From contig NZ_NUUX01000023.1 in NCBI RefSeq assembly GCF_002564465.1, forward strand, positions 1 to 63,594: a stretch of DNA of 63,594 nucleotides. The letters run 5' to 3'. The translations under genes were made by a program, and so were the position numbers. Under the pieces are notes generated by a model that saw nothing but the letters and a program-made list of their open reading frames with translations, was not told the origin of the DNA and made no database searches. Shown here in pieces: positions 53,695-63,594 of the stretch. Each line of letters opens with the position of its first letter. Position 1 is the stretch's first letter. This DNA comes from Bacillus sp. AFS088145 (GTDB taxonomy: Bacteria > Bacillota > Bacilli > Bacillales > Bacillaceae_G).

Positions 53695-54174
53695 TTAAGC
53701 CTTCTTTTGTAACAATACAACCGCTTGGGATGCAATTCCTTCTTTTCTTCCTGTAAAACCTAATTTTTCAGTTGTTGTTGCTTTAACATTAATACAATCA
53801 GATGTCGTTTCTAGCAGTTCTGCAATTCGCTCTCTCATTAATTGGATATATGGTGCCATTTTAGGCGCTTGAGCAATAATCGTACAATCCGCGTTAACTA
53901 ACTCATAGCCTTTATTCTTAACAATATGAAATACATGTTGAAGTAGTTTTGCTGAATCAGCATCTTTAAAAGCTGGATCTGTATCCGGAAAATGTCTACC
54001 TATATCTCCTTCACCAATAGCCCCTAATAATGCATCCGATATTGTATGAAGAAGAACATCGGCATCAGAATGACCTAATAAACCTAATTCGTATGGGATC
54101 TCAATTCCACCAATAATTAATGGGCGATTTTCTGCAAAAGCGTGAACATCAAACCCTTGTCCAATTCTAAACAT
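53695..54174 (-). CDS. ispF: 2-C-methyl-D-erythritol 2,4-cyclodiphosphate synthase
   Basis: 159 aa, MEP-pathway isoprenoid enzyme. Zinc ligands Asp9 and His11 in [19 protein letters not shown], and [14 protein letters not shown]. It lies 11 nt after ispD. Confidence 0.98.
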   Translation of the reverse strand: MFRIGQGFDVHAFAENRPLIIGGIEIPYELGLLGHSDADVLLHTISDALLGAIGEGDIGRHFPDTDPAFKDADSAKLLQHVFHIVKNKGYELVNADCTIIAQAPKMAPYIQLMRERIAELLETTSDCINVKATTTEKLGFTGRKEGIASQAVVLLQKKA

Positions 54175-54185
54175 GTAAACACCTT

Positions 54186-54872
54186 CTACCCTCTATATTG
54201 TTCATAGATTGTTTCAGCAAAAAACAAATCTTCTTTAGTTGTTACTTTAATATTGTTATAATCTCCATTTACTACAAAAACTTTACTTCCGTTCCATTCA
54301 ACTAAGCTAGCATCATCAGTTCCTAAATAACCATTTTCGATTGCTTTTCGATGCGCTTCTATTAAACATTTGTATGTAAAAGCTTGGGGAGTCTGTACTC
54401 CCCATAGTGTAGAACGATCGATTGTTTCAACGACTTCTTGATCAATAACCTTCTTTATTGTATCTTTCATTGGAACAGCACAGATGACTGCCTCATGTTC
54501 ATTCATCTTTTCAAGAATCCGCTCAATCACTGCATTTGTTACAAAAGGTCTCGCCCCATCATGTACTAAAATAAAACTTTCAGTATCCTTAATTGAAACT
54601 AAACCATTATAAACACTTTCTTGCCTTTCTGCTCCACCTTTTACATAGGTTATTTTATTTTGAATAAAGCTTGGCAAATTTAAAGTTTCAAAGAACTGTT
54701 TTTCAGATTCTTTAATCGGTAAGATAATCTCATTGCAACGATGATCTTCGCCAAATACTTTTAAAGTTAATTCAATAATTGGCGAGCTAATTATTTTTAG
54801 AAATAATTTATTATAGCCTGCACCCATTCGAGAGCCAGAACCCGCTGCTGGAATGATGACCTTATATTGCAT
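54186..54872 (-). CDS. ispD: 2-C-methyl-D-erythritol 4-phosphate cytidylyltransferase
   Basis: 228 aa, the preceding MEP-pathway step. The nucleotide-binding start [26 protein letters not shown] and GVQTPQAF are diagnostic. Confidence 0.98.
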   Translation of the reverse strand: MQYKVIIPAAGSGSRMGAGYNKLFLKIISSPIIELTLKVFGEDHRCNEIILPIKESEKQFFETLNLPSFIQNKITYVKGGAERQESVYNGLVSIKDTESFILVHDGARPFVTNAVIERILEKMNEHEAVICAVPMKDTIKKVIDQEVVETIDRSTLWGVQTPQAFTYKCLIEAHRKAIENGYLGTDDASLVEWNGSKVFVVNGDYNNIKVTTKEDLFFAETIYEQYRG

Positions 54873-54892
54873 TTTACGTATACCCCTCTAAC

Positions 54893-55963
54893 TTACTTTA
54901 CTTTTGCAAAAATCATGCGACCAGCAGAAGTTTGTAGTACGCTCGTAACGACAGTCTCTACTCGTTTACCAATTGATTCTTTACCGTCTTCTACAACGAT
55001 CATTGTACCATCATCTAAATATGCAACACCTTGTAATTTTTCTTTACCTTCTTTTACTACAAAAGCAGTTAATACTTCCCCAGGTAATACTACTGGTTTA
55101 ATTGCATTTGCTAGATCGTTAATATTCCAAACTTTAATTTGCTGAAGTTCACTTACTTTATTTAAATTAAAGTCATTTGTCACTAAAATACCATTTTTTA
55201 ATTTAGTAAGCTTTACTAATTTGGCATCTACTTCAGGAACATCTTCAAAATCCCCTTCGTAGATTTCAACTTTCATAGCTAGCTCTTTTTGAATTCTATT
55301 TAGAATATCTAATCCTCTTCGTCCTCTATTTCGTTTTAACGTATCTGAGGAATCAGCTATATATTGTAATTCTGCTAATACAAATTGTGGAATCACAATT
55401 GTTCCTTCTATGAATCCAGTTTGGCATATATCAGCAATACGACCATCAATGATTACACTAGTATCTAAAATTTTAACTGGAATATCGAATGATGCATCTT
55501 GATCTTCAGCAGCCTTTTTCTTGGCTTTTGAAGATAAAGTAAATAAACTCAATAATTCTTCTCTCTTTTTAATCCCAACTTGAAAACCTAAATATCCTAA
55601 TAAAATCGTAACAACTATTTGAATAATTGATGAAACATACTGTAATCTAATTGAGTCAATTGGCAATGAAATAAGAAATGCCAGAATAAGTCCAAAAACA
55701 AGTCCTAAACTACCAAACAAAATCATTGAAATAGGAGCTTTTAATAATTTCTCCTCAATATACTTGATAAACGTTACTGTTGGGTCAACTAACCAAAGCG
55801 ATAAAATAAAAAAGATCACTGCTCCACTTAAAGCTTGCACATAAGAATTATGCAAAATATTAGGTAACTCTGTTTTTAACAGTTTATCTAATAGTGGAAA
55901 AAGTACTAAACCTAAAGTACTTCCGACAAAAATATAAATAACTTGAACGATCCTCTTTATCAA
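54893..55963 (-). CDS. yacL: PIN/TRAM-domain membrane protein (YacL)
   Basis: 356 aa. Four predicted membrane helices (about 5-130), then a PIN nuclease-like domain beginning LDTSVIIDGRIADI (about 172-185) with acidic residues in VTNDFNLNKV, then a C-terminal TRAM domain. Role unknown; RNA cleavage at the membrane is a guess. Conserved position between disA and ispD. Confidence 0.93.
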   Translation of the reverse strand: MIKRIVQVIYIFVGSTLGLVLFPLLDKLLKTELPNILHNSYVQALSGAVIFFILSLWLVDPTVTFIKYIEEKLLKAPISMILFGSLGLVFGLILAFLISLPIDSIRLQYVSSIIQIVVTILLGYLGFQVGIKKREELLSLFTLSSKAKKKAAEDQDASFDIPVKILDTSVIIDGRIADICQTGFIEGTIVIPQFVLAELQYIADSSDTLKRNRGRRGLDILNRIQKELAMKVEIYEGDFEDVPEVDAKLVKLTKLKNGILVTNDFNLNKVSELQQIKVWNINDLANAIKPVVLPGEVLTAFVVKEGKEKLQGVAYLDDGTMIVVEDGKESIGKRVETVVTSVLQTSAGRMIFAKVK

Positions 55964-56012
55964 TTCGCCACCTCCTTTAAATAAATAATAACTCTATCTT
56001 AGACGAAATAAC

Positions 56013-57086
56013 TTAGTTATGTCTATTGATATACAGTTGCTCCTGAATTCGTTTTAATCCTTCTTTGATTTTTTTTGCACGAATTTCACCAATCCCATCA
56101 ACATCATCTAACTCAGCAAGAGTAGCTTTGTAGATCCCTTTAAGGTGCTTAAATCGCTGTGTTAGATTTTCGATCACTAGCGGTGGTAGTCTAGAAATTT
56201 TCATCAACATACGATATCCTCTAGGTTCTACCATTTCTTCAAGATTTGTGTTATTCGGATAACCTAGCAATTTAATAATGGCATGATCCTCTAACAATTC
56301 TTCATTTGCCAGTTCTTGGAGTTTTTGCAAAATACTTTTAGGATCTTGCTCCTTACTATAATGATAATCCTTTATTAAAAGTAATGCCTCCTCCTCAAGG
56401 TCCGAAATGATTTCAATTAACTGTAATTCAATCAGTCTTCCTTCATCACCAAGTTCAATTACATAGTTATTAATTTCATTTTTAATTCGAAGAACCATTT
56501 CTACACTATGTAAGACATTTACAACTTCAAATAATGTAACTAGCTCTTCAAATTCTAAAATACTAAGTGAAGTAATCCCTTGATTCCACACAATTTTATA
56601 TTTTTCAAGAGTCTGGATCGCCTGATTAGCTTTTGTTAAAATTACGCCGATATCTCGCAGTGTATAGCGCAAATTACCTTTATATAAGGTAATAACATTA
56701 CGTCTTTGCGAAATAGCAATTACTAAGTTTCCTGTCTGTCTTGATACTCGTTCTGCAGTTCGATGACGCATACCAGTTTCTTTTGTAAAGATTGATTGAT
56801 CTGGTATCAATTGTGCATTTGCTAACAGGATTTTTGAACCTGTTTCATTTAAAATGAGCGCTCCATCCATTTTTGCTAATTCATATAAGCTAGCTGGAGA
56901 GAAAGGGTCATTAATATGAAAACCACCGTCGACCATTTCTTTTGTTTCATCATTAAAGCCAAGTACAATTAGTCCTCCAGTCTGTGCTCTAAGTACATTA
57001 TCAATGCCATCACGCAATGGTGTACCTGGAGCAATCATTTCTAAAACTGGCAACATTGATTTAGCTTTTTGTTTTTGATCCTCCAT
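56013..57086 (-). CDS. disA: DNA-integrity scanning diadenylate cyclase DisA
   Basis: 357 aa. The DAC domain makes c-di-AMP: DGA at 74-76 and RHRTAE at 107-112 are present. The C-terminal helix-hairpin-helix ([15 protein letters not shown]) binds branched DNA. 2 nt after radA; RadA is known to modulate DisA. Confidence 0.98.
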   Translation of the reverse strand: MEDQKQKAKSMLPVLEMIAPGTPLRDGIDNVLRAQTGGLIVLGFNDETKEMVDGGFHINDPFSPASLYELAKMDGALILNETGSKILLANAQLIPDQSIFTKETGMRHRTAERVSRQTGNLVIAISQRRNVITLYKGNLRYTLRDIGVILTKANQAIQTLEKYKIVWNQGITSLSILEFEELVTLFEVVNVLHSVEMVLRIKNEINNYVIELGDEGRLIELQLIEIISDLEEEALLLIKDYHYSKEQDPKSILQKLQELANEELLEDHAIIKLLGYPNNTNLEEMVEPRGYRMLMKISRLPPLVIENLTQRFKHLKGIYKATLAELDDVDGIGEIRAKKIKEGLKRIQEQLYINRHN

Positions 57087-57088
57087 CT

Positions 57089-58468
57089 CTACCCTCCTAA
57101 CACGTATTTTAATGCTTCATGTACTGTATTAATACCTATTATTTCCATTCCTTCAGGAAAACTCCATCCTCCAATATTTTTTGATGGAATTATTGCCCTT
57201 TTAAATCCAAGTTTAGCTGCTTCTTGTACTCTTTGCTCTATTCTAGATACCCTACGAACTTCTCCTGTTAAACCGATCTCACCAATTACTACATCTGTTG
57301 GATTAGTAGGTTTATCTTGAAAGCTTGATGCTATACTTACTGCAACAGCTAAATCTACAGCAGGCTCATCTAACTTCAGTCCTCCAGCAACCTTTAAATA
57401 AGCATCTTGATTTTGTAATAAAAGGCCCATTCTCTTTTCTAATACAGCCATAATTAACGATACTCTATTATGATCTATACCAGTTGCCATTCGCCTTGCA
57501 TTTCCAAAGCTCGTTGGAGAGACAAGTGCTTGTAGTTCAACTAGTACAGGTCTAGTACCTTCCATAGAAGCAACAACTGTTGAACCTGCTACTCCAAAAG
57601 GTCTCTCTTCTAAGAATATTTCCGATGGATTCAGCACTTCCACTAATCCTAACTCTTTCATCTCAAAAATACCAGTTTCATTAGTAGATCCAAAACGATT
57701 TTTAACCGCCCTTAATATTCGATATGTATGATGCCTTTCACCCTCAAAATATAACACTGCATCTACCATATGTTCCAGTAAACGTGGGCCTGCAATTGAT
57801 CCTTCTTTTGTTACATGTCCTACTATAAAGATCGGGATACCTTTTGTTTTCGCGATTTTCATTAATTCTGAAGTACACTCTCGTACTTGTGATACACTAC
57901 CAGGAGCAGATGTTACTTCTTGTAAATAGATTGTTTGAATCGAATCAATTACAACAAAATCAGGAGCCATCTCATCCATATATCGAGCTATATAAGACAA
58001 ATCTGTCTCTGATAAAACATATAATTTTTGTGTAGCGACACCTAGTCGTTCTGCTCTTAATTTTATTTGCTTCTGAGATTCTTCACCTGAAACATATAAA
58101 ACTTTATGATCCTTTTTAGCCAATTGTGAGGAAACCTGTAAGAGCATCGTCGACTTACCAATTCCCGGGTCACCACCAATTAATACTAATGAACCTAAAA
58201 CGATACCGCCACCTAAAACCCGATTAAACTCATCGAAAGAGGTTTCAATACGAGTTTCAGTGCCAATTTCCACTTCCATGATTGAAATTGGTTTCGTTCC
58301 TTCTACTGTAGCATTTGTATTAAATGTTAGCCTTCTTGAACTAGCAGGTTGTTCTATAAACTCAACCATTGTATTCCACTCGTTACATGCAGGACACTTT
58401 CCAATCCACTTAACTGACTCATATCCACAGGATTGACAAACGAATTTCGTTTTATTTTTTTTAGCCAT
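57089..58468 (-). CDS. radA: DNA repair protein RadA (Sms)
   Basis: 459 aa. Zinc finger Cys11, Cys14, Cys25, Cys28; Walker [11 protein letters not shown] (98-107); the KNRFGSTNE motif; and a Lon-like C-terminal domain. Branch-migration helicase in recombination. Separated from clpC by a terminator. Confidence 0.98.
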   Translation of the reverse strand: MAKKNKTKFVCQSCGYESVKWIGKCPACNEWNTMVEFIEQPASSRRLTFNTNATVEGTKPISIMEVEIGTETRIETSFDEFNRVLGGGIVLGSLVLIGGDPGIGKSTMLLQVSSQLAKKDHKVLYVSGEESQKQIKLRAERLGVATQKLYVLSETDLSYIARYMDEMAPDFVVIDSIQTIYLQEVTSAPGSVSQVRECTSELMKIAKTKGIPIFIVGHVTKEGSIAGPRLLEHMVDAVLYFEGERHHTYRILRAVKNRFGSTNETGIFEMKELGLVEVLNPSEIFLEERPFGVAGSTVVASMEGTRPVLVELQALVSPTSFGNARRMATGIDHNRVSLIMAVLEKRMGLLLQNQDAYLKVAGGLKLDEPAVDLAVAVSIASSFQDKPTNPTDVVIGEIGLTGEVRRVSRIEQRVQEAAKLGFKRAIIPSKNIGGWSFPEGMEIIGINTVHEALKYVLGG

Positions 58469-58554
58469 ATGTATAGTACCTCTTTTGTTACTATGATTTT
58501 CTATATTAATAGAGTATGTATTCTAAGTCTATCCTAACGCTTTTTTGATATAAG

Positions 58555-58577
58555 AAAAAGGGCTTCACGCCCTTTTT
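58555..58577 (-). terminator. Terminator after clpC
   Basis: 9-bp stem AAAAAGGGC/GCCCTTTTT with a 5-nt loop, T-rich on both strands. It divides the stress operon from radA-disA. Confidence 0.92.
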
Positions 58578-58647
58578 CACAAATTAGATAACTTTACAAT
58601 TAATTTGTTCACTTATCCTTCATAAAAGGTATGAACTTTGTAATTGC

Positions 58648-61089
58648 TTATTGATTTACAGTTTCAGCCGCTGATTTTATCAAATATTCGTTATCTTTTA
58701 CATCAAGAATAACTTTTCGGCCTTTTTCAACATTACCTTTTAATAATTCTTCGGATAAACGATCCTCTACTTGTTTTTGAATTGCTCTTCTTAATGGACG
58801 AGCTCCGTATTCAGCATCGAATCCTTCATCTGAAATTTTATCAATTGCTGCATCTGATAATTCTAGTTCAATTTCTTGTTCTTTTAAACGCTTCGTTAAG
58901 CTATTAACCATTAAGTGAACAATTTCTTTAATATGTTTCTTCTCTAATGAATGGAAGACGATTGTTTCATCGATACGGTTTAGGAATTCAGGACGGAATG
59001 CTTTTTTCAGTTCCTCTAATACTTTTCCTTTCATATCTTTGTAATCTTTTTCTCCATCATTAATATTGAATCCAACATATTTATTTGTTTTTAAAGCACT
59101 TGCTCCAACGTTTGATGTCATGATAACAAGTGTATTTCTAAAGTCAACTGTGCGGCCTTTTGAATCAGTTAATCGACCATCTTCTAATACTTGAAGTAGG
59201 ATATTAAATACGTCTGGATGAGCTTTCTCAATTTCATCTAATAGTATTACTGAGTAAGGTTTACGTCTAACTTTCTCAGTCAATTGACCACCTTCATCAT
59301 ATCCTACATATCCTGGAGGTGCTCCTACTAAACGAGATGTTGCGTGTTTTTCCATATACTCCGACATATCAATACGAATCATCGCATCTTCATCCCCGAA
59401 AATTGTTTCAGCTAATGCTCGAGCCAACTCTGTTTTACCTACCCCTGTAGGACCTAAGAAAATAAATGAACCAATTGGTCGTTTTGGGTCTTTTAATCCA
59501 GCTCTTGCACGTCTTACAGCTTTAGAAACTGCAACTACTGCTTCTTCTTGACCAATTACTCGTTTATGAAGAACACTTTCCATATTTAACAGTTTATCTG
59601 CCTCTGTTTGAGCAAGTTTTGTAACTGGAATATTCGTCCATGATGATACAACATTCGCTATATCCTCTACAGTTACTTCAGTATTTTCTTTACCTTGTTT
59701 CTCTTTCCATTGACGTTTCGTATCTTCTAATTGTTCACGTAATCTTTGTTCTGAGTCTCTTAATGATGCTGCTTTTTCAAATTCCTGACTTTGAACAGCT
59801 GCATCTTTCTCTTTACGAACTTCCTCTAATTTTAATTCTAATTCTTTTAAATTTGGCGGTGTTGTAAAGCTACGTAGTCTTACTTTAGAACCTGCCTCAT
59901 CAATAACATCAATTGCTTTATCCGGTAAGAAACGGTCTGTAATATATCGATCAGATAGTTTTACAGCTTCAATAATTGACTGATCAGAAATTGATACTCT
60001 ATGATGTGCCTCATAACGGTCACGTAAGCCTTGAAGAATTTGAATTGACTCCTCTACACTCGGCTGATCAACTTGAATTGGTTGGAAACGACGCTCTAAC
60101 GCAGCATCTTTTTCGATATATTTACGGTATTCATCAATTGTTGTTGCACCGATGCATTGTAGTTCACCACGTGCTAATGATGGCTTTAAGATGTTAGATG
60201 CATCAATTGCACCTTCTGCTCCACCTGCACCAATTAATGTATGAAGTTCATCAATGAAAAGAATAATATTACCAGCTTGACGAATTTCGTCCATTACTTT
60301 TTTCAGACGATCTTCAAATTCACCACGGTACTTAGTTCCAGCTACGACAGTACCCATATCAAGTGTCATTACTCGCTTATCTCTTAAAATTTCTGGTACT
60401 TCATTATTAACAATTTGTTGAGCTAATCCTTCTGCAATAGCTGTTTTACCTACACCAGGCTCACCAATTAATACTGGATTGTTCTTAGTGCGTCGGCTTA
60501 ACACTTCAATTACTCGCTGAATTTCTTTACCACGCCCGATTACAGGATCTAAGCGACCTTCTCTAGCTGATACAGTTAAATCACGAGCTAAGCTGTCTAA
60601 TGTCGGTGTGTTTGCTTGATTAGCAGATCCATTTTGATGATTAGACGAGCTTTCATTGCTACCTAATAATTGAAGAACCTGTTGACGAGCTTTATTTAAG
60701 CTAACACCAAGATTATTTAATACTCTTGCTGCTACGCCTTCTCCTTCTCGAATTAATCCTAAAAGGATGTGTTCTGTTCCTACATATGAATGCCCTAATT
60801 TACGAGCCTCATCCATTGATAATTCAATCACTTTTTTAGCTCTTGGAGTGTAGTGTACTGTTTGAGCGACTCCTTGGCCACGTCCTATTAATGTTTCTAC
60901 TTCTTGTTGTACTTTTTCTGGGCTTAATCCAAGAGCAAGTAATGCTTTAGCAGCAATCCCTTCTCCCTCTCGAACAAGTCCTAGTAAAATATGTTCTGTA
61001 CCTATATTTGAGTGTCCAATTCGGATTGCCTCTTCTTGAGAAAGAGCTAATACTTTTTGAGCACGTTCTGTAAATCGACCAAACATCAT
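58648..61089 (-). CDS. clpC: Clp protease ATPase ClpC
   Basis: 813 aa Hsp100 unfoldase partnering ClpP. Two N-terminal repeats (each with GTEHILLGL), first Walker A GEPGVGKT, a middle UVR-like coiled coil for adaptor binding, second Walker [10 protein letters not shown], and the C-terminal domain. 20 nt after mcsB. Confidence 0.99.
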   Translation of the reverse strand: MMFGRFTERAQKVLALSQEEAIRIGHSNIGTEHILLGLVREGEGIAAKALLALGLSPEKVQQEVETLIGRGQGVAQTVHYTPRAKKVIELSMDEARKLGHSYVGTEHILLGLIREGEGVAARVLNNLGVSLNKARQQVLQLLGSNESSSNHQNGSANQANTPTLDSLARDLTVSAREGRLDPVIGRGKEIQRVIEVLSRRTKNNPVLIGEPGVGKTAIAEGLAQQIVNNEVPEILRDKRVMTLDMGTVVAGTKYRGEFEDRLKKVMDEIRQAGNIILFIDELHTLIGAGGAEGAIDASNILKPSLARGELQCIGATTIDEYRKYIEKDAALERRFQPIQVDQPSVEESIQILQGLRDRYEAHHRVSISDQSIIEAVKLSDRYITDRFLPDKAIDVIDEAGSKVRLRSFTTPPNLKELELKLEEVRKEKDAAVQSQEFEKAASLRDSEQRLREQLEDTKRQWKEKQGKENTEVTVEDIANVVSSWTNIPVTKLAQTEADKLLNMESVLHKRVIGQEEAVVAVSKAVRRARAGLKDPKRPIGSFIFLGPTGVGKTELARALAETIFGDEDAMIRIDMSEYMEKHATSRLVGAPPGYVGYDEGGQLTEKVRRKPYSVILLDEIEKAHPDVFNILLQVLEDGRLTDSKGRTVDFRNTLVIMTSNVGASALKTNKYVGFNINDGEKDYKDMKGKVLEELKKAFRPEFLNRIDETIVFHSLEKKHIKEIVHLMVNSLTKRLKEQEIELELSDAAIDKISDEGFDAEYGARPLRRAIQKQVEDRLSEELLKGNVEKGRKVILDVKDNEYLIKSAAETVNQ

Positions 61090-61109
61090 AATTGGTTCCT
61101 CCCATATAA

Positions 61110-62177
61110 TTAGTTATTTTTATTAGATAGTCTTTCACGTATTAGCGATGCTCTTTTAATATCCCTTTCTTCGGGAGTAAGCTGATCACCGACATACTGT
61201 TGTAAAATACCTGGTTGAGTTAATATCATTAATTCATGTAAAAAGTTTTTAGACAAACCATCAATTAAACCTAAATCAATTCCTAATTGTACATCCGATA
61301 AACACTTAGCACTTTCCTTTGTTTCTATTATTCTTCCGTATTTCAATGTACCTAAAGAACGAAAGACTCGATCTTCTAAAAGAATTAAAGAAGTTCTGGC
61401 AAGTGCATCTCTTGCTGATTTCTCGTGTTTGATCAGTTGTTGAACAATTGTCGTTAAATCTTCTATTATTTCTTCTTCCGATTTCCCTAATGTTATTTGA
61501 TTCGAAATCTGAAAGATATTACCTAATGCTTCGCTACCTTCACCATAAATTCCTCTTACTACTAAACCAAGTTGATTAATAGTAGGTATTAAACGGTTAA
61601 ATTGTTTCGTGATGACTAGTGCTGGAAGATGCATCATCACTGATGCCCTTAATCCGGTACCAACGTTAGTAGGACAGCTGGTTAAATAACCAATTGTTTC
61701 ATCAAAAGCATATTCAAGCTGACTCTCTATATAATTATCAATATGATTCGCTTGAGTAAGTGCCTCTCTAAGTTGTAAACCTGGAAATAGAGCTTGAATT
61801 CTTAAATGGTCTTCTTCATTAATCATAATGCTAATTTGTTCATCCTGAGATAAAATACATGCACCATGTACCGACTCTTGAACTAAATTAGGACTTATTA
61901 AGTGTTTTTCAATTAATACTCTTTTCTCTACTGGTTCTAACTTATTAATTTCAATATATTCAAAAGGTCCGTTTGGTAAAGCTGTACTACCTTCAAAATA
62001 ATGTTTAACTAAATGACAAATTTCTTTAGCCTTGTCTTGACTAAGTAAAGTTGGATACAAATATGCACTGAAATTTCTAGCTAACCTAATACGACTACTT
62101 AAAACGATATCATCATCTGGACCTTCTTGTTTCATCCATGGACTGATGGCCTCATTAATAATTCGATTAATAGACAT
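61110..62177 (-). CDS. mcsB: Protein arginine kinase McsB
   Basis: 355 aa phosphagen-kinase-like enzyme that phosphorylates arginines, marking proteins for Clp[11 protein letters not shown] (27-35) and [13 protein letters not shown] (about 167) hold substrate and nucleotide residues. It ends near [13 protein letters not shown], the allosteric-site region. Confidence 0.97.
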   Translation of the reverse strand: MSINRIINEAISPWMKQEGPDDDIVLSSRIRLARNFSAYLYPTLLSQDKAKEICHLVKHYFEGSTALPNGPFEYIEINKLEPVEKRVLIEKHLISPNLVQESVHGACILSQDEQISIMINEEDHLRIQALFPGLQLREALTQANHIDNYIESQLEYAFDETIGYLTSCPTNVGTGLRASVMMHLPALVITKQFNRLIPTINQLGLVVRGIYGEGSEALGNIFQISNQITLGKSEEEIIEDLTTIVQQLIKHEKSARDALARTSLILLEDRVFRSLGTLKYGRIIETKESAKCLSDVQLGIDLGLIDGLSKNFLHELMILTQPGILQQYVGDQLTPEERDIKRASLIRERLSNKNN

Positions 62178-62182
62178 GTAAC

Positions 62183-62731
62183 TTACTCCACCTCCTTTTG
62201 AAGGGCTTGTAAATCTTTTTCAATTTCACGAATTTCATCCCGTATCTTAATTGCTTGCTCAAAATCTTCTTTATCAATAAAATTTTGCATTTGAGATTTC
62301 AAGTCTTGTAGCTTCCTTTTCAAGGAGATCGCCCCATTAATCTTTTGAGGTATTTTCCCTGTATGCGATACATTACCACTATGAATTCTTTTAACAATTG
62401 GTTTCATCTGATCCATAAATGTTTCATAACAAGTAGAACAACCTAAACGTCCAATTTTAGTAAATTTTTGAAAAGTCATCTTACATCTAGGACATTCAAT
62501 TTGGGAATCTTGATGAAATTTATTTTTCTTCATTTCATAAATACCAGTATTACCTTTAAACAATCCAGCTAACAAATCATTTACAGAATAACCACCTATT
62601 TCAGAAAAAATATGTTTATTATTCGATTCATTTGAGCATTTCTCACATAAGTGAATATCTGTTTTCTCACCATTAATAATTTTAGAATAGTGTAATGTTG
62701 CCGGACGTTCTTGACATTCTTGACAAATCAT
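62183..62731 (-). CDS. mcsA: McsA, activator of McsB
   Basis: 182 aa with two zinc sites (Cys3, Cys6, Cys29, Cys32; and Cys80, Cys83, Cys98, Cys101) and a C-terminal UVR motif. I start at the ATG 62731, 9 nt after GGAGG; a TTG at 62740 overlaps that [13 protein letters not shown] matches the B. subtilis start. Confidence 0.96.
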   Translation of the reverse strand: MICQECQERPATLHYSKIINGEKTDIHLCEKCSNESNNKHIFSEIGGYSVNDLLAGLFKGNTGIYEMKKNKFHQDSQIECPRCKMTFQKFTKIGRLGCSTCYETFMDQMKPIVKRIHSGNVSHTGKIPQKINGAISLKRKLQDLKSQMQNFIDKEDFEQAIKIRDEIREIEKDLQALQKEVE

Positions 62732-62750
62732 TATGGGCAACCTCCATATT

Positions 62751-63212
62751 CTATTTATACTTCAAACTTCTTAGCATTGCCTTAAACATTCTTGCTCTTA
62801 ACTCGTCTCGATAAGGCAAATTAACCATTATTACTGAACGATCTAATACACTTAACATCATTTTTGCTTCTCGCCCAGTAATTACATTTTTTTCAAGTAG
62901 TAGACGAATATAGTCCTCTGAGCTAGACTGTGCAATATTATTAGTAAAGCTACTTAATATTTGATCAATCACGCTCGCTTTATCATGAAATTGCACTTTA
63001 ATAATTCGAATATACCCGCCACCACCGCGTTTACTTTCTACTACATATCCTCTTTCTAATGTGAATCTAGTATTAATTACATAATTTATTTGAGAAGGTA
63101 CACAATCAAATTTATTCGCTATTTCACTTCTTTTTATCTCGACATAATCTTTATCGGATATGTCAAAGTAGTGCATTAGATATTGTTCAATAATATCTGA
63201 TATATTCTTCAT
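62751..63212 (-). CDS. ctsR: Heat-shock repressor CtsR
   Basis: 153 aa. The winged HTH (IANKFDCVPSQINYVINTRF, about 28-47) and the Gly-rich wing SKRGGGGYIRI, which acts as the heat sensor, are present. C-terminal helices dimerise and accept McsB control. First gene of the operon, autoregulated. Confidence 0.98.
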   Translation of the reverse strand: MKNISDIIEQYLMHYFDISDKDYVEIKRSEIANKFDCVPSQINYVINTRFTLERGYVVESKRGGGGYIRIIKVQFHDKASVIDQILSSFTNNIAQSSSEDYIRLLLEKNVITGREAKMMLSVLDRSVIMVNLPYRDELRARMFKAMLRSLKYK

Positions 63213-63233
63213 CTATTTACCACCTTTACTGAC

Positions 63234-63250
63234 TTTGACTATCTTTGACT
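63234..63250 (-). promoter_or_regulatory. CtsR operator
   Basis: Minus strand AGTCAAA-GAT-AGTCAAA, an exact match to the tandem heptad RGTCAAA-N3-RGTCAAA. It begins 3 nt after the -10, covering the start of transcription. Confidence 0.93.
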
Positions 63251-63253
63251 ATT

Positions 63254-63281
63254 ATTATATTCCTTTCATGAAAAATTTCAA
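63254..63281 (-). promoter_or_regulatory. Sigma-A promoter of the ctsR operon
   Basis: Minus strand TTGAAA (63281-63276), 16-nt spacer, perfect TATAAT (63259-63254). No sigma-B element was found upstream. Confidence 0.85.
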
Positions 63282-63594
63282 CTATTATCTCTTTACCATT
63301 TTTTCCAAACGATACAGCTCTTAATCTTTTTTTACATATTAAGAATTGTATAAATTGGTAGCCTAGAAGAAATTGGCGTATTTTTCAATTTTGGGTATTA
63401 AATACAAGTGCTATATCCTCTCTGTCTTTACCTAAAGGCTCGCCATTTGGCGATTTTTCTTTATCAGTATATATATATATATGTTATACAATTCTTTTAA
63501 GAAGCTTTTTTTCCTTTTTACTTTTATTAAAAAAATTATTAACTTCATCTATTTCATTTGAGCAATTTTAGGTAACAAAAAAAACATCAGCCTA
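63282..63594. other. AT-rich non-coding stretch upstream of ctsR
   Basis: No gene supported. It contains an (AT)n tract (63468-63482) and a plus-strand hairpin TCGCC-ATTT-GGCGA with five T after it (63440-63458). In many Bacillus this flank adjoins an rRNA operon; none is seen before the window ends. Confidence 0.6.
63440..63458 (+). terminator. Plus-strand terminator-like hairpin upstream of ctsR
   Basis: Stem TCGCC/GGCGA (63440-63444, 63449-63453), 4-nt loop, then TTTTTC. No plus-strand gene precedes it in the window, so it could end a small unannotated RNA. Confidence 0.4.

Noticed and set aside
63361-63454. Possible riboswitch or Bacillaceae-1-like RNA upstream of ctsR
   Set aside because: Only one RUCCU-like loop element is visible, and the hairpins do not match any riboswitch core I can recall; kept only as a plain hairpin.

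Overview
The window is a low-GC chromosomal segment from an endospore-forming member of the Bacillaceae (Bacillus sensu lato). The evidence is the order ctsR-mcsA-mcsB-clpC-radA-disA, sigH, the str-S10-spc-alpha ribosomal superoperon, ecfA1-ecfA2-ecfT-truA-rplM-rpsI, and cwlD next to a ybaK-type gene. Species cannot be fixed from sequence reading alone. All 74 genes called here lie on the minus strand, so the window is described in the direction of transcription, from high to low coordinates.

Region 1 (63594-46169). The CtsR heat-shock operon (ctsR, mcsA, mcsB, clpC) has a vegetative promoter with a CtsR box just downstream of its -10, and ends at a terminator. Then come radA, disA, a PIN/TRAM membrane protein (yacL type), ispD, ispF and gltX. 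A tRNA-Cys-type T-box precedes cysE-cysS-mrnC-rlmB-yacP. sigH and rpmG-secE-nusG have their own promoters.

Region 2 (46168-30646). Ribosomal protein and RNA polymerase genes: rplK-rplA, rplJ-rplL, ybxB (methyltransferase), rpoB-rpoC, rpsL-rpsG-fusA-tuf. Each unit has a recognisable promoter and a structured leader. The small L7Ae-type gene usually found between rpoC and rpsL is absent.

Region 3 (30645-11777). The S10-spc-alpha cluster from rpsJ to rplQ, then the ECF energizing module, truA, rplM and rpsI. Between adk and infA the usual map gene and its small KOW-domain neighbour are absent; infA has its own extended -10 promoter.

Region 4 (11776-1). Between rpsI and ybaK-cwlD, where the Bacillus order is normally compact, sits an accessory block. 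It contains a GltT-type glutamate/aspartate symporter gene with aspA, a malic enzyme gene, a GlnK-GlnL-like two-component system, a solitary HK97-type phage portal gene, and a saccharopine dehydrogenase/homospermidine synthase-like gene. The symporter promoter region carries three TTTTGT-like hexamers at 10-bp spacing (the pattern reported for B. subtilis GlnL) and a perfect cre site beside the Shine-Dalgarno sequence. This suggests a locally encoded, CcpA-repressed aspartate-to-fumarate/malate-to-pyruvate pathway. A GC-richer structured segment lies between aspA and maeA.

The most interesting points are the aspartate module with its operators, the solitary portal gene with a Cys-rich coiled-coil tail, the Asp-to-Thr change in the transporter's sodium-site motif, and a nusG Shine-Dalgarno sequence that appears to need a hairpin to reach its start codon.
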